64,000 nucleotides of DNA from Hypericum androsaemum. Taxonomy: Eukaryota > Streptophyta > Magnoliopsida > Malpighiales > Hypericaceae. Below the pieces are notes generated by a model. The model did no database searches. It saw only the letters and a program-made list of their open reading frames with translations, and had not been told where the DNA came from. This document shows, one piece after another, positions 39,362-50,850 of this stretch. How positions within the stretch are numbered: position 1 is the first letter of the stretch; the number at the start of each line of letters is the position of its first letter. The position numbers and the translations under genes were made by a program. The stretch lies in NCBI GenBank assembly GCA_963995505.1, contig OZ023186.1:2108001-2172000 (forward strand). Direction: 5' to 3'.

Positions 39362-40590
39362 CTTCTTCTTCTTCTTCTTCCCTCGAAGAGAGGAGAGAAG
39401 GTCTCGCAGGGTTTAGACCAAGGGTTTTGGGGTGGGAGACCGAAAAATTAAGATAACCTGGTCCGATTTTAAAAAGGAAAAGTATACTTTAGTACCATGT
39501 AGTATAGTCCAAAATTATTTTAGTATTCTGTGGTAAAAAATTTACCAATCGGATCATACTTATTCCAATTAACATAAAAAAGATCTAGGGACAGCTGCCC
39601 AGAACAACCAGAGCTCTGCCCGACCAACTTGGCCAGTCACGTCACCTTTTAAAAATATTGCTTTTAGTGGCAAAAAAAATCTTCCTATCACATATTTATC
39701 ACTATTTTTAAAATTTGAACTCGAAATATTTGATCAAATCAAAGCAATATCTCCCGTCAATTTAACAACTTATAATTAATTGATTAATTTTCAAAAAACA
39801 AACATATAGTCAATTGACACTCTTACTAATTTAAGTAGCTGAATTAATTTCCTATCAACATGATCGATTCTACTGTTGTGGACATTTTTTTATGTTTTAC
39901 AGTCAATCAGATTTTATTTCAAAATAGTTTTTTAATAATATTATTTTTATTTGATTGTTCCTGGGTTTCTCAAAATAATTTTATCATCTCTCGTCTTTAG
40001 TTTTAGAAGTTATCGGGTTCCTATCGTCAGAATATGCCATTTTTTTCGGCAAACCTTCACTTGAAAAAACTAAAATGCCTTCCAACTTAAAAAAATAAAA
40101 AATATATATTTCCTTCTTTCTCCCACTTCATCTTATTCTTCGCACCTTCACCAAAACTCTAAATTAAAACAAAATTACAAAACTAAACTTTGAAAATTCC
40201 AAATCATTCAGAAAGAATCAAAACTTTAACAACCCTAATTTTCAAACCCAAATCTATTTCTAAACTTGAAAAATCATAATTTTAATGAATTCATAAAGAA
40301 CCCTAAATTACAACCAAAATATTTTACCCCTAAACCTTCCATGGGTTCATGTGCAAGAGAGAACCACCTGTCTTTCCACCACACCAGGTTCATGTCCAAG
40401 AGAGAACCACCTGTCTTTCCACCACACCAGCTCCCAAGCAACAATACTATTTCCTAGCTTGTGTACTAATTTCCTTTGCACACCAAAGACAATCGATCTA
40501 AATTAAATTCTTTATCAAGAAAATGGTCGGTGATAAAAGGCAGCTCGGAGAAGACGTCTCCGATAGGGGAGTTTTGATTGTTTGCGCCTA
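39362..40590. other. Intergenic with a decayed MULE terminus
   Basis: Sequence at about 39985-40110 matches the TIR interior of the Pack-MULEs: the CGTCAGAATATGCC, TTCGGC and ACTTGAAAAAACTAAAATGCC blocks appear in the same order as at 26365-26435. I see no matching right end. A 46-bp tandem duplication (GGTTCATGT...CACACCA) lies at 40341-40432. Confidence 0.5.
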
Positions 40591-40619
40591 GGATGAACCG
40601 GGTACCTTGTATTTATCTT

Positions 40620-41425
40620 GATTATCAAAGATGTACAAGTGATACGAGTGCGTTCTATTTCAAAATCCGCAAAATATATCGTTTATTGATTTTCTTTTTA
40701 AAGTTCTATATGAATAAAATATTCTTTTACATATTTAATAATACTATATTTTTATTTAACCTAAGACACCATAAAAACTTTTTTGTACACGACAATTTTT
40801 TGTAAACGTCTCAACTTAATATGCAACATCACCTCTTTTGACTAACACCTTAGTGTTCTTGCTTCTCAAGAACCTCACCGTCCTCGATGTCAGCTTCAAC
40901 CTCCTCTCCTGCTATCTGATCCTTCTCATCCGTCAGTTCCATCGGTGGTGGCACAGGCGTCGGTGCCGCAGGTTCCAGCTTCCGTCCTACTCTACCACGT
41001 TCTCCAACTTGGACTCGCCTCCCCTCTTATTCGACTATTCTTCCCCCGATGGGGCCGCTAGCTTCCATGTGTACTCTCCCTACGGGCTCAATGACTCCGT
41101 CATCAAGAAGATCCCTCTCTCCCTCTATAATCCGTCGTCGAATGATGTCGTTCTGCTGATAAAGTAAAAATACTAAAGTATTAGTCAAGAGAGGTGATGT
41201 TGGTGATAAAGTTGGAACGTTTATAAAAAAATGTCATGCACAAAGAAGTTATTGTGGCGTTTTAGGCAAATAAAAAAAAGAAAATAGTGTAATTAAATAT
41301 GTAAGAGAACATGTTATTCATGTACTGCTTAAAAAAAATCAATAAACGATATGTTTTACGAATTTTGAAATAGAACGAAAATCGTATTGCACGTACGTCT
41401 TTACTAATTTATCCATAAACAAAAT
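40620..41425. mobile_element. Long inverted-repeat element carrying a RING-H2-like gene fragment
   Basis: Arms of about 220 bp, 40629-40855 and 41165-41405, are imperfect inverted copies; shared blocks include CGTTCTATTTCAAAAT, ATATCGTTTATTGATTTT and CAACATCACCTC in both. The arms flank a GC-richer 300-bp core. Ends start near AAAGATGTAC. I could not find a matching target duplication, so superfamily is open; the long-TIR architecture fits a MULE. Confidence 0.65.
40838..41167 (+). pseudogene. Fragment resembling RING-H2 ATL E3 ligase, pre-RING region
   Basis: A 109-codon frame reads a hydrophobic stretch, a basic run (WWHRRRCRRF), then FSNLDSPPLLFDYSSPDG and GLNDSVIKKIPLSLYNPSSN. The GL-(D/N)-x-S-V-I-x-x-(I/L)-P motif is the conserved GLD box that precedes the RING-H2 finger in ATL proteins, and the hydrophobic/basic start fits their membrane anchor. 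No RING finger follows; the frame ends as the right arm starts. The identification is moderate. Confidence 0.45.
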
Positions 41426-41439
41426 TGGCAATTAGACTT

Positions 41440-42888
41440 TGTCTAAAGTCCTTTCGTAACGACTTTGTCTAAAGTTGTATACAGGTAGATAGCTAGATCA
41501 AAAATAACAAGTTAGTGACCAAAATGCATTGCGCATAAAGTGAAATATAGAAAGTTCTCGGATATAAAAGTACTGGACTGTGAAAACTTCTTATTGAAAA
41601 AAATAAGCACTATCTTTTTTATACAAATGCATAAATTAATGCAAATTTTGCAACGTATAAATGACAAAGGACAATCTTTCCATCCGCAATATAGAATAAA
41701 TTATTTCCCTCAAAAAATATATTCTATATTATTTGGAGTCAAGACCTCTTTATAATTTTTACAATTCGCTAAATCTAATCAGTGCACATTAAATTTTTCC
41801 ATATCAATACCAATAAATACTTAAATTTAGAGTTATTTTAATTTAATCAGAGATTTTAAACTTAAATTCTTAAAAATATAACGAATATTTGTTAAAAAAA
41901 TGTAATAATCCTTAAAAATGTAAACCGATTTTGGATCGAATGATCATAAAGCCATCCCCTTTCTCTCTCCCTCTTCCTTTTCTTTCTCAAAACTTTGATC
42001 TTCTTTCTTATCAAATTGGGTTTTCACCTGGCGGCGAGGACGAGGCGGTGGAGCACAAGTGTACGACGGATGGGTCTTGTCTGGTTGAGGACGAGGCGGG
42101 GAAGGTAGTTTCAGGTCGAATATGCCATTGAAGCTGTCAAGGTGAGGAGATTAGCTCAATCTTTTTGCCCTTTTCCTTTGGTGGTAATTTTTTTTCTGGG
42201 TCTTTTTTATTGTTGGGAATGTTTTTAGTTTGAAGGTTTGAAGATTCGAAAATAAATTGAGGTTGAAGATGAAATCCAAGGGTAAAATAATTTTTTTATA
42301 ATTAAAATAATAATAAATTGATTGATGACGTCAACGAAGAGTTCGAGAATATAATTTGAAATTTTTAATTGATTATCAAAATATAGGAAGTGAGAGACGA
42401 ATACGCTAAATACCAAGAACCTCAAAGTAATTATTACAAAGTTAAATGGTAATAAAAGAAAGCAGCCAAAAGTGCATGCAATTTTGAGACGAAAACGCGG
42501 CACGCCGATGGTGCACTGCCACTCGCAACCCCACACGGATGGATTAGAAACACTCCCAGTCCTGCGTTGATTTGTGTGACCCGACCCAAACAAACAAGCG
42601 TTCTCCTTCCACGTCTCCCTCTCTTCTCCTCCACCCGGCGAGTCATCGTCGCATTTTGATAAGAATTTATTTAAAGTCGAATATTATCGAATTTTATACA
42701 GAAAATAATTTAAATGAATCCAAATTTTTTGTCGATTAGGTTTGAATTCAATTTTTTTAAGTGACTCCAAAATTTTTTATTTTTCACAAAATATATTTTC
42801 GCTTAAATACCAAATATTCGAGTTCGAATATGTTTTTAGTAGGTGAAAGATAATTTCTCATTTCCACTCTCCTCTAGATTCCCACTCC
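41440..42888. other. Intergenic, no supported gene
   Basis: AT-rich sequence with a short GC-rich island at 42030-42130 and another at 42500-42650. Neither encodes a recognisable domain. Confidence 0.4.
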
Positions 42889-42897
42889 ATATATAAG
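42889..42897 (+). promoter_or_regulatory. TATA box of the phytocystatin gene
   Basis: CATATATAAG lies about 110 bases before the start codon, with an A/C-rich leader between, a good spacing for a plant promoter. Confidence 0.65.
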
Positions 42898-43007
42898 CAA
42901 AACCAACAAATGCCATCCACTTCCCCATCCCATATTCTCTTAGCTCAAAGTTAATAACAACCAAATTAAACCTTCAGGGCAAAAAGGAAAATCCCATATT
43001 CTCAACC

Positions 43008-43626
43008 ATGGAGAAGCAAATAATTAGGTCACCATCATCATTAATTCCAATCTTATTAATCCTCCTTCTCTCCATAACCCTAACATCAGTAGTACCAAGG
43101 GTGAGCGCGTACAGGGGCATGGTCGGTGGGCGAAAGGAGGTCAAGAACGTGAAGTCCAACCAGGAGGTGCAAGAGCTGGGACAATTCTCCGTCGAGGAAT
43201 TCAACCACCGCCGCCACGACGAGGAAGAGGGCGGCGGCCGCCTCGAGCTGATGTTCGCTGAGGTGGTGAAGGCGGAGGTGCAGGTCAGTAAGGGATACTT
43301 ATTAATCAATCTGTTAATCCCGTATCCAAACTAAAACTTTAAGACAATAGATAAATATATATTTTTGTTTTTATAAATAAGTTCACTATTCTCGCAATTA
43401 GCTGATTAACAATCTTGGCACGCCACCATTGGTACAGGTGGTGGCCGGGCTCAAGTACTACCTCAAGGTAAAGGTGACCACCGGGGGAGGAGAGAGTAGG
43501 GTTTATGACTCCGTTGTGGTGGTGAAGCCCTGGCTCGGCCGTGGCGGTGGTTCCAAGAAGTTGCTCAGCTTTTCGCCTTCGGCTGCTTCTCCTATGTTGG
43601 ATTTAATTCCATTGGTAGAGAATTAA
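43008..43626 (+). CDS. Phytocystatin (cysteine proteinase inhibitor), secreted
   Basis: Exons 43008-43283 and 43438-43626 with a GTCAGT...GTACAG intron give 154 residues. A hydrophobic signal peptide spans about 8-34 (ILLILLLSITLTSVV). The inhibitory features are all present: the N-terminal Gly pair in MVGGRKEV (40-41), the phytocystatin helix signature around ELGQFSVEEFN (57-67), the reactive QVVAG loop (92-96) split by the intron, and the second hairpin Trp in KPW (122-124). Phytocystatins block papain-type proteases in storage, senescence and defence. An unusual acidic/Gly insert (HDEEEGGGR, 70-78) extends the loop between helix and sheet. The C-terminal tail after the PW hairpin is Ser-rich and short, so there is no second legumain-binding domain. 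Confidence 0.92.
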
Positions 43627-44203
43627 GTGACGATGCTGTGTTTACTAATCTTATGGAGATGGTCTTTGCCTTTTTTCCGTCTTTTTGTGATTATGCTTAT
43701 CTTGTTAATTAGCTAAACTAATCCTATGTAATTGAGGGTCTTTCTTAACCTTGTGTTATCTTCACTTGTGAACAGTGTAATTATTCCCCCGCGGTTATCT
43801 TTCCTTTAATAATATTGAAGCAATAAAATATGCTTCACTCATATTATCGTATTATGGGCCAAGACCCATTTTACTCAATTGAATTACTTGTTTCGAGTTT
43901 TAAATTCAAATTTTACGAATAAAAATTATTAGGAGAATTTTTTAGGTGGTCTCCAATCACGTCCAAGCACAATGGCCAATCTCGCCCGGGAAAATTTTTG
44001 TACGCCTCTGTTATTTTTTGTGAGGACTACTCGCCATAAAAATTGAAACAAGGTTAGTGTTCGAGCTTTCAAAATGGTGTCTCATTGATGACTCGAACTC
44101 CCGAAAGGGTGATTTGATCATACATAAACAATTAATTCTTAAATAGAATTCGAACAATTTTTTTAAACACAAAAGAAGTAGGCTCATTACCCTGGTATAC
44201 ATT
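43627..44203. other. Intergenic; convergent 3' ends
   Basis: The 3' regions of the plus-strand cystatin and minus-strand sulfotransferase meet here. The stretch 44050-44160 contains ATGACTCGAACTCCCG, resembling a decayed SINE B-box. Confidence 0.35.
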
Positions 44204-45267
44204 TCAATTCTCAACTAGGCGCCTAATGTCACTATCATCCCGATAAGAAGCTGCAATGCTCAACCCGGAGCCTTTGAGCTTGTTCCCCACAACCTGATCC
44301 AGGTGGAGTCCCATCTCAGGTGTCAAATAGCTCTTCCAATCCCCAACTTCTCCCTTCCTGTAAAACGCATCGTTGGTAATTTGAAACATCTTGTCAAACC
44401 GAGACGACGTCCCATTTCTACTCACGTCCAACTGGCTCATCGTCTCGAAACTGCATAAGTCGACCACCTTCTGGACCAACCCTTGGCTCTCCTCCTCCAG
44501 GCTGAAAGGCTGGCCGATGAAGCTCGCCAGCTGCTTCACGTGAAGTGCGGTATCTGCCTTCAGGTCCTCGTACCTGAGTCATCGTAGTCAGAAATTTTAT
44601 ATTTTGTATAGTTTTTTTTAATGAAAATTATCTCGTACACTCACTAAACCGACCTGAGGAACAAAACCTTGTCGGGTCTCTCGAGGCTGGCTTTCCAGTA
44701 CCCTTGGACGTGCTCCCAATAGGGTCCGTAAGGGAAGACCCCCTCGCAAAAGAGGTCCATAGCCCTCTCAATGGAGAGACGCTCGTGGGTCATGAACTTG
44801 TTCACGAAGAACCAGTACGATATGAACGTGTCCTTTGGATCCCTGCTAATGTAAACAATCTTGCACCCTTTCTCCGCCACCGAACCCGGCAATGAGCTGT
44901 AAGGGATGTGGGTTCCGATCAGCGGGACGTCCGGACGTCCCCTGGCCCGACCCTCAGCCGCGTCGAGCTCCAAGAACGGGAAGCAGTCGTGGGGGAGCTT
45001 GGTTCGGAGAGGGTGGTTTTGTAGGGTTTTCCGGGTGGCGATAGCGAATGCTAGGGCTTTGAGCCAGGTCGTGCCGGTTTTCGGATGGCTACAAATGATG
45101 GTATCGTTTGGCTGGGCCTTGAAGTTTTCTCTGGCCATAAGGATTCCTTTGAGGTAGTTTTGGAAGTACCAGAATCCTTGGAATTGGTAGAGAGGTTCGT
45201 TTTCTTTCCAGCTCTCTCGTTTAGGGAAGGAGGAGATGGTCTCGTCCAAGTTCTTGGTTGGATCCAT
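44204..45267 (-). CDS. Cytosolic sulfotransferase (SOT family)
   Basis: Exons 44654-45267 and 44204-44573 give 327 residues. PAPS-binding motifs are complete: PKTGTTWLKAL (62-72), the 3'-phosphate loop YISRDPKDTFISYW (139-152) and the C-terminal RKGEVGDWKSYL region. The catalytic histidine is H120 in LIGTHIPYSSLP. The enzyme transfers sulfate from PAPS to hydroxyls of small molecules such as flavonoids, brassinosteroids, hydroxyjasmonate or desulfoglucosinolates; the acceptor cannot be read from sequence. I start at MDPTKNL (45267); an in-frame ATG at 45294 would add nine hydrophobic residues. Many plant SOT genes lack introns, so the single intron is of note, but its splice sites and phase are clean. 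Confidence 0.92.
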
Positions 45268-46363
45268 TGTGAGAAGAAACAAATAAATTGACAAGGTTGG
45301 GTGGGTGATTAGAATTTGTGTGTGTATTGTATTGTATCAACAAAATTTGCAGATTTACTTGTTAGAAACTAGTGGTGGATGGTGTAAACTGGATCCTATG
45401 TTCAAGGCAAGTTGTTTTTGGAAGTTTACCAAGTCAATGTATAATTTGCGAAATCGTTTACAGTCTATTTTTTTTGGGTAGGTAACATTTACTTTATTAA
45501 AATAAAAGAAATGAAAAGACGAATCTGAGTATACACAATGGAAACAGAACCCCCAACCCTGCGAACGGTAAACCGTAAGATTGTAGTCAAGAATCTCAAA
45601 AAAAAATTATTGTCACAAAATCGTGTGGGTAGGAGGAGATATCTCGTCCAAGTTCTAATTGTTTCTAATGGGTTTACAGTCCAATTGTGTATGATGGGTT
45701 TTCTATTTTGCCCCTTCAGAGATCTTAAAAACTTTTTTTTTCCATTTTGATGAAGTCAAACAGTCTTTTTGAGGGGTGAGCATTCGCGATGGAGATATCG
45801 AGATCCAAAATTGAAATTATTTTTCTTAAAAAAAATATTTTTTAAATCATTAAATCAGTCAAACTAGACTTAAAAAGTTGTTGATCCACCATTCACAAAT
45901 GCACAAGGAAAGAGCCAAAAGCTAGCCGTTAGTTATCTAGTTAGCGTACTATCTAGCCGTACAATTTAGTGTTGATATTCGCAATTCCGCATTTATGAAG
46001 AGAGCTCGTTGATATTAACATATTAATTATTTAGTCTGTTGTTTGTTTCCACATTTGTTCGACTAACTAATATAAATTTAAAATTAACAAGATTTTGAAT
46101 GAAATTCTGACTACGAATATTTAATTCTGACGTGTTTTTAGTAGAGTCGATACCTTCTACTTTAAATAACTTGAGACAATTCCAACAATTGATTTATTTG
46201 CTTAATGCTGACCGAATTACAGACAATAGTGCCTAAACAAACTATAAGATTTTATTTATGGCTTCTGCCGCAAAGGCTCTAGAAACCTTCTATAGCCGAG
46301 AGTGGTCATTTCTGCTTAAACAGGAGATTAACCAAAGGATTCAAGGATTTACAGCTAGAGCCA
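45268..46363. other. Intergenic, no gene seen
   Basis: AT-rich spacer holding the sulfotransferase promoter side and the distal 3' side of the UGT76-type gene. No coding or repeat structure was recognised. Confidence 0.4.
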
Positions 46364-46392
46364 CCTTCCTTCATCATGCAAAGCTCTAGCTT

Positions 46393-47761
46393 CTACTTGA
46401 ATTCTGCAGCTCTCCGCCTTGCCTCCTCCCCTTCACTACCCACCATTAGTCTCCTCACGTCTCCCGCGATCTTTCCTCGCTCGAATTCGCCTTCCAATTC
46501 GATGCCAATCTTCCATATATCACACAAGTAGCTCACATTCAAAGGTTGGTCCCCGCCGAAAGGCCTGCACAGCATTGGAACTCCTTCACAGATGCTCTCT
46601 ATTGCAGAGTTCCATCCGAAATGCGTCAAGAACCCGCCTATCGAACCGTGCTTCAGTACTTCCTTCTGGGTTGGCCACTGTACAATGCACCCCCTCCCTC
46701 CTACTCTTTCATGGAAACTCTCAGGAAAGAGATTGCTCGTATCCGAATCCGACCCGGTAACGAAATCACGCCTAATCACCAACACAAACGGTTGATCGCT
46801 GTTAGCCAAACCCCAGGCTACCTCAAGAAACTGTTCCACACCGATCCGGACTATGCTTCCTAAGCTAGCGTAGATTACGGATCTCGGAGATTGCTTGTCA
46901 AGCCAAGGAATGCAGCTCCTATCTTCCAAGAACAGAGAATCAGATGCACTTGGAGCCAGCTTGTGAAGTGGGCATACACCTAAAAATAAAGCTGGGAAGT
47001 GCTTTTGGATCATAGATATCGACTCTTGCTCCAAGAACCGCAATGTATTCGCAACGATAGCCGAAGATTTCTGCATTGCAGCTGTGAAGTCCATCATGAA
47101 CCATTGTAATTCCTCTGCATAAAACCCTGTTTTTGGTATAAATGTCTTGATTTTGAGGGCTTGGAGCTCAGGCCCCAAGTCTTCAGCATCTGCAATCAGC
47201 GTTCTAATACTATGTTAGAATCTTAACGTTCAACCGAAATCCTTAAGACAACAAGACGGCACCTGTCAAAGGCATGTAGCCTCGATCCTTGCCAGGACGA
47301 CGAAGCATAGACACTGCTATTATGCTAGCAGCAGAGAAATTGCAGGCGACACCCGGCACGTCGAATTGATCAGCCAATCCTTGAGCAAAGTACATAAACG
47401 CATTGTAGATTACACCAGCGATCCGGCCTCCGCGCGCTCTCTCTTCATCCCATATCCTCTCAAAGCATTTCCTGAATGGCTCCTGACAATGCTGATTAAG
47501 GAACTGCGTGATCGCCGCGAAGCTCCTGGCCGGGATGTTGTTTTCGACCACTCCGTCCTCAACGGACATGAACGTGAAATCCGGGTGGCCGGAAGGGTCC
47601 GGAGAGTTGTATTCGGGGTGTAGGACGGTGATCGAGAAGCTTCTGGAGTGGAGAAGGGTTGCTAGCTGCAAGATTGGTTTTATGTGGCCTTCCATGGGCC
47701 AAACCACAACCACCAACCTGCAATCTTTGGCTTCCCTGTTGGGTATGGAGACTTCGGACAC
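46393..47761 (-). CDS. UDP-glycosyltransferase, UGT76 family type, with late premature stop
   Basis: Exons 47263-47761 and 46393-47189 give 431 residues. The catalytic His is in PMEGHIKPILQLA, and HPDFTF and the D-E-E-R-type loop follow the UGT76 pattern. The PSPG box runs from WPTQKEVL through HFGWNSAIES to GGDQP; phenylalanine replaces the usual Cys of HCGWNS. UGT76 enzymes glucosylate plant hormones, flavonols or diterpenoids in the cytosol. The frame ends at TAG (46393-46395) after RRAAEFK. Reading on in the same frame shows about 30 more codons with the normal family C-terminus, including KEGGSS, so the stop is a recent nonsense change. Loss of the last helix may lower stability or activity; the gene is otherwise intact. 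Confidence 0.85.
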
Positions 47762-48170
47762 CGCGGGGGGGGCGTAGCCCCCGTCCAGAACTGGGTACGC
47801 GTTTCAGCTCATGAATTTTGCCAAAGCGTGGACAAAAATGCCCCTGCGTGTGTGTTTTGGTTCCTAGGTTTGCTGGCACTATAAATACCCCTTTGACAGC
47901 TCATTCATTGTTGTTCCAGAATAGAAAGGAGAGATAAAAACCCTAGAAGAGTGTTGGGTGACCTATTCTCTTGTAAAGAGCAGTGAAGCTCAAGATCGAG
48001 ATTAGTGGAAATTCTCCTGGCTTGGTACGCCCCCGGACGTAGACGTTCTCGTCGAACCGGGTGAACAAATTCATGTCTCTTGTGTGTTCTCTCATTTGTT
48101 CTTCTTGTGATTTCGTGGTTTACTTGCTCTAGTTGGATTGTGTTGGGGCCGTTGACTGAACATTCCCCTT
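47762..48170 (+). mobile_element. Probable copia LTR remnant (R/U5 part)
   Basis: An ATAAATACCCC box near 47880 is followed by a leader containing ACGTAGACGTTCTCGTCGAA, GTGAACAAATTCATGTCTC and T-rich tracts, a layout I know from the 3' half of plant copia LTRs. No ends or primer site were found, so this is tentative. It lies directly upstream of the UGT76-type gene, antisense to it. Confidence 0.4.
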
Positions 48171-48189
48171 GCTTTTCCATTCTGACTGC

Positions 48190-48325
48190 ATCTGTGGTGT
48201 CCGATGAGGTTTTAAAGATGGTCTGCTCATTAAGGTCTACCATCGTTAGACGTGTACATCAACTAGCAGCAGTCAGGTCTCGAGTTCGGGCTATGAAATA
48301 TAAGTGCATTAATACTTTGTATGTA
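48190..48325 (+). repeat. Dispersed SINE-like repeat, stand-alone copy
   Basis: GTGGTGTCCGATGAGGTTTT and the following 110 bases are repeated at about 51150, 53380 and 55610 inside the tandem units. A B-box-like GGTCTCGAGTTCGGGC sits near the middle. Because this copy lies outside the array, it marks a dispersed repeat and not just the array unit. Confidence 0.6.
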
Positions 48326-49459
48326 GAGCTTTATTAGCATGCGTTTTGTTTGACTTGAACGTTGATTATTCGATTAGTACTGTACGATCTACTTGCCTAT
48401 GAATTTTATATTAAAGAAAAGGTAGATGATTTAATCTGTAGAGCAGCTCTTTGCCTCCGTGACCACGATTGTCCTCTTACTAGGAAGTACTAGTTGCACT
48501 GCTACAGAGTACAAACTTATTGAGTAGCAGTAATGGCACCGGCAGCCGAAATATCATTTGACCTAACGATTTAAAATGTTAGAAAATTTAATGTTCAAAA
48601 CTCTGATAAGAGTAAAATAGATATTGTAACTATTGAGAGTTGGAAAATTTTGAAAATTTTAGTAAAAAATATCAACTTGATCTGAGTCTCTCAAATAATA
48701 CAATACTTAGAACTTAAAATTATTTCACTTGTAGGTACAATTCTTTAGTTTTTTTCCTCTTTATAATTATTGATCTATATTAAATCCTATTTGTAACTCT
48801 GGAATTGAAAAAAATTCAGAACATCTTGATTTTTTTTTTCCATTTTTCTCGGCCTCTTTCCTTCCTCCCTTTTACCTTTTTTTCTCTCGTTTCGACAAAG
48901 AGTCGCATGATGTCGCGCCGCCTCTTAATTTCGTGACCATAAAGGGACATTAAAAAAATTAGTGACCATGTTGTGAAATTTGTAAAAGATTAGTCGTCAT
49001 TATATCTTCTACCCAAGTTCGGTGTTATAAACCTACTTTTGGGATAATGAATTTGTACTTGAAATGTTACTATCTCTAAAATACTTCAATGGTTACTGAC
49101 TATTGGATTGAAAAGATTTCAATCTAATAATTAAAATGTAATTTAAAATTAATGTTTAAAAAATTGTGTCAATACCGCGGAACTGGACCTATTTCTGATT
49201 ATGTCTAATTGTCTATTTGGTCAACAACACGTTATTTTAAAATTAATTTGTATACTAACATTATACATGATAAGATTTGATCTAGATTTTCGTTAATTAA
49301 TATTAGTTCTTGTGCTGTTGTTAGATAACTATTTAATTCAAGGTATTCGACACACTAGCTACAACGACGCTAGTTATGACTTATGCGCACATAGATTTTT
49401 TATTTTATTTTACTAGAGTACATATAATTTGATACTTCAGATTATGATTGTACTATTTT
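48326..49459. other. Intergenic, no gene seen
   Basis: AT-rich DNA with no recognisable coding or repeats. Confidence 0.4.
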
Positions 49460-49748
49460 CAATTTTTTAATGGATTCTACCATATTTATTTATTTTTATT
49501 AATTTACTATTATGTACAGAGTATTACTCATTGTTCTATATTCTCTAACCCGGCCCAACCTGTCTCAGTCCCAATGCTGAACTCACATTTAGAAGCTCCC
49601 TATAATTCTCCATGGTTGGTGGCCATGAAGTTACCATCTCCGGACCAGGTCTACTGTGATACCCCGATCTGTTCTGTCTGAAATGCTTAAGTAATTTGAT
49701 TGATACTATCCATACCAACAAGGTGCACCTTCTTTTCTGGCACACATC

Positions 49749-49828
49749 ATGAGAGAACTCCAAGGTTAAACGCGTTTGACCGGGAGTAGGATTAGGATGG
49801 GTGACCTCCTAGGAGTTTCCCAGGGTGC
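49749..49828 (+). other. 5S rRNA-like segment in Cassandra LTR 1
   Basis: GAGAACTCCAAGGTTAAACG through GGATGGGTGACCTCCTAGGA follows the 5S rRNA layout with A-box-like, intermediate and C-box elements (TAGGATGGGTGACC). In Cassandra this acts as an internal Pol III promoter. It is not a functional 5S gene, since the 5' and 3' 5S ends are missing. Confidence 0.85.
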
Positions 49829-50127
49829 GTGCGAGTGAGGACAAAGTACGCTGAAAAAGACCCGTGTTGGTCTATGGAGCCAGTCGGTCAGATCACGGGG
49901 CGTTATATTTGGTATCAGAGAGACCTCGGCTTGTACGGTATAGTTCGGGGATCGAACGCATCTGCAACCGAGGGATTCTGGGACTGTCTATATCTGATGC
50001 GACGAGGACGTTGCGTATTTAAGGAAGGGTGTATGTGATACCCCGATTTGTTCTGTCTGAAATGTTTAAGTGATTTGATTGATACTATCCATACCAACAA
50101 GGTGCACTTTCTTTTCTGGCACACATC

Positions 50128-50208
50128 CTGAGAGAACTCCAAGGTTAAACGCGTTTGGCCGGGAGTAGGATTAGGATGGGTGACCTCCTGGAGAGTTTCA
50201 CAGGGTGC
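50128..50208 (+). other. 5S rRNA-like segment in Cassandra LTR 2
   Basis: Second copy of the same 5S-derived region in the 3' LTR, differing from the first at a few bases (for example CTCCTGGAGAG against CTCCTAGGAG). Confidence 0.85.
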
Positions 50209-50552
50209 GTGCGAGTGAGGACAAAGCACGCTGAAAAAGATTCGTGTTGGTCTGTGGAGCCAGTCGGTCAGATCACGGGGCGTTATACCGACCCTCTATC
50301 TCTCTGCGTAGTTTATGGGCCACCTGATTGATCGACGAAGCTTGGGACTCGCCTCGTCGACGGAACTGCCCCCGGGCTCCGTGAGCGGCTTCGAGCAGCG
50401 GCATTGATGGATATTAATGGAGGGTCGAGCTCAATAGTCCCTTTGGATCTTCAAGACTGGACCTTGCCAACGTTCGAAAGGGAGGTTAGGACGTGCCAGA
50501 AATGAAGGAGGGCTGAGCTTGTAGGCTGCCAGTGGGCCTGGGAGATATACTT

Positions 50553-50850
50553 GTTGAGAATATTATATTGCTTAGTGCAAGAGTGAGAAGTTTGTTTATA
50601 AGTGTGAAAAATCTATCTACCCATTGAATTAAGGTTTTTGGTTGAATATTAAAATTCTTGACTTGGTACCAGAGCGAGTTAATCACCTGCCCATTGTTGT
50701 GCTCCCACGACCTCCATTTTCTCACACGTTGGACAAGTCAAAGTTCATACAATCTTCGACCTGATGGGTATCATTTGAGGAGGCGTGTTGAGAATACCTC
50801 ATTGCTTAGTGCAAGAGTGGTTGGCTTATTTATAAATGTGAAAATGAAGG
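50553..50850 (+). mobile_element. Short TRIM-like LTR pair within the tandem unit
   Basis: TGTTGAGAAT...CTTAGTGCAAGAGTG occurs at 50553 and again at 50787, with TTGGTACCAGAGC (tRNA-iMet primer-site-like) at 50662 after the first and a GGAGGCG purine tract before the second. The same pair recurs in unit two (52790 and 53018) and unit three (55010 and 55248), where the primer site is mutated to TTGGTAGCAGAG. The second LTR appears truncated. Confidence 0.5.

Larger units (their letters stand above)
49655..50287 (+). mobile_element. Cassandra TRIM retrotransposon, complete
   Basis: LTRs of 253 and 254 bp (49655-49907 and 50034-50287) start TGTGATACCCCGAT and end GGGGCGTTATA. The primer site TTGGTATCAGAG is at 49909-49920 and a purine tract precedes LTR two. 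The internal part is only 126 bp and non-coding. Each LTR contains a 5S rRNA-like stretch. Flanks tctac and ccgac are a mutated 5-bp target duplication; the matching empty site in the other two tandem units reads cccac. Mobilisation would depend on an autonomous LTR element. Confidence 0.92.

Noticed and set aside
49749..50208. Possible functional 5S rRNA genes
   Set aside because: Only the internal part resembles 5S; both copies sit in the LTRs of a Cassandra TRIM and lack proper 5S ends.
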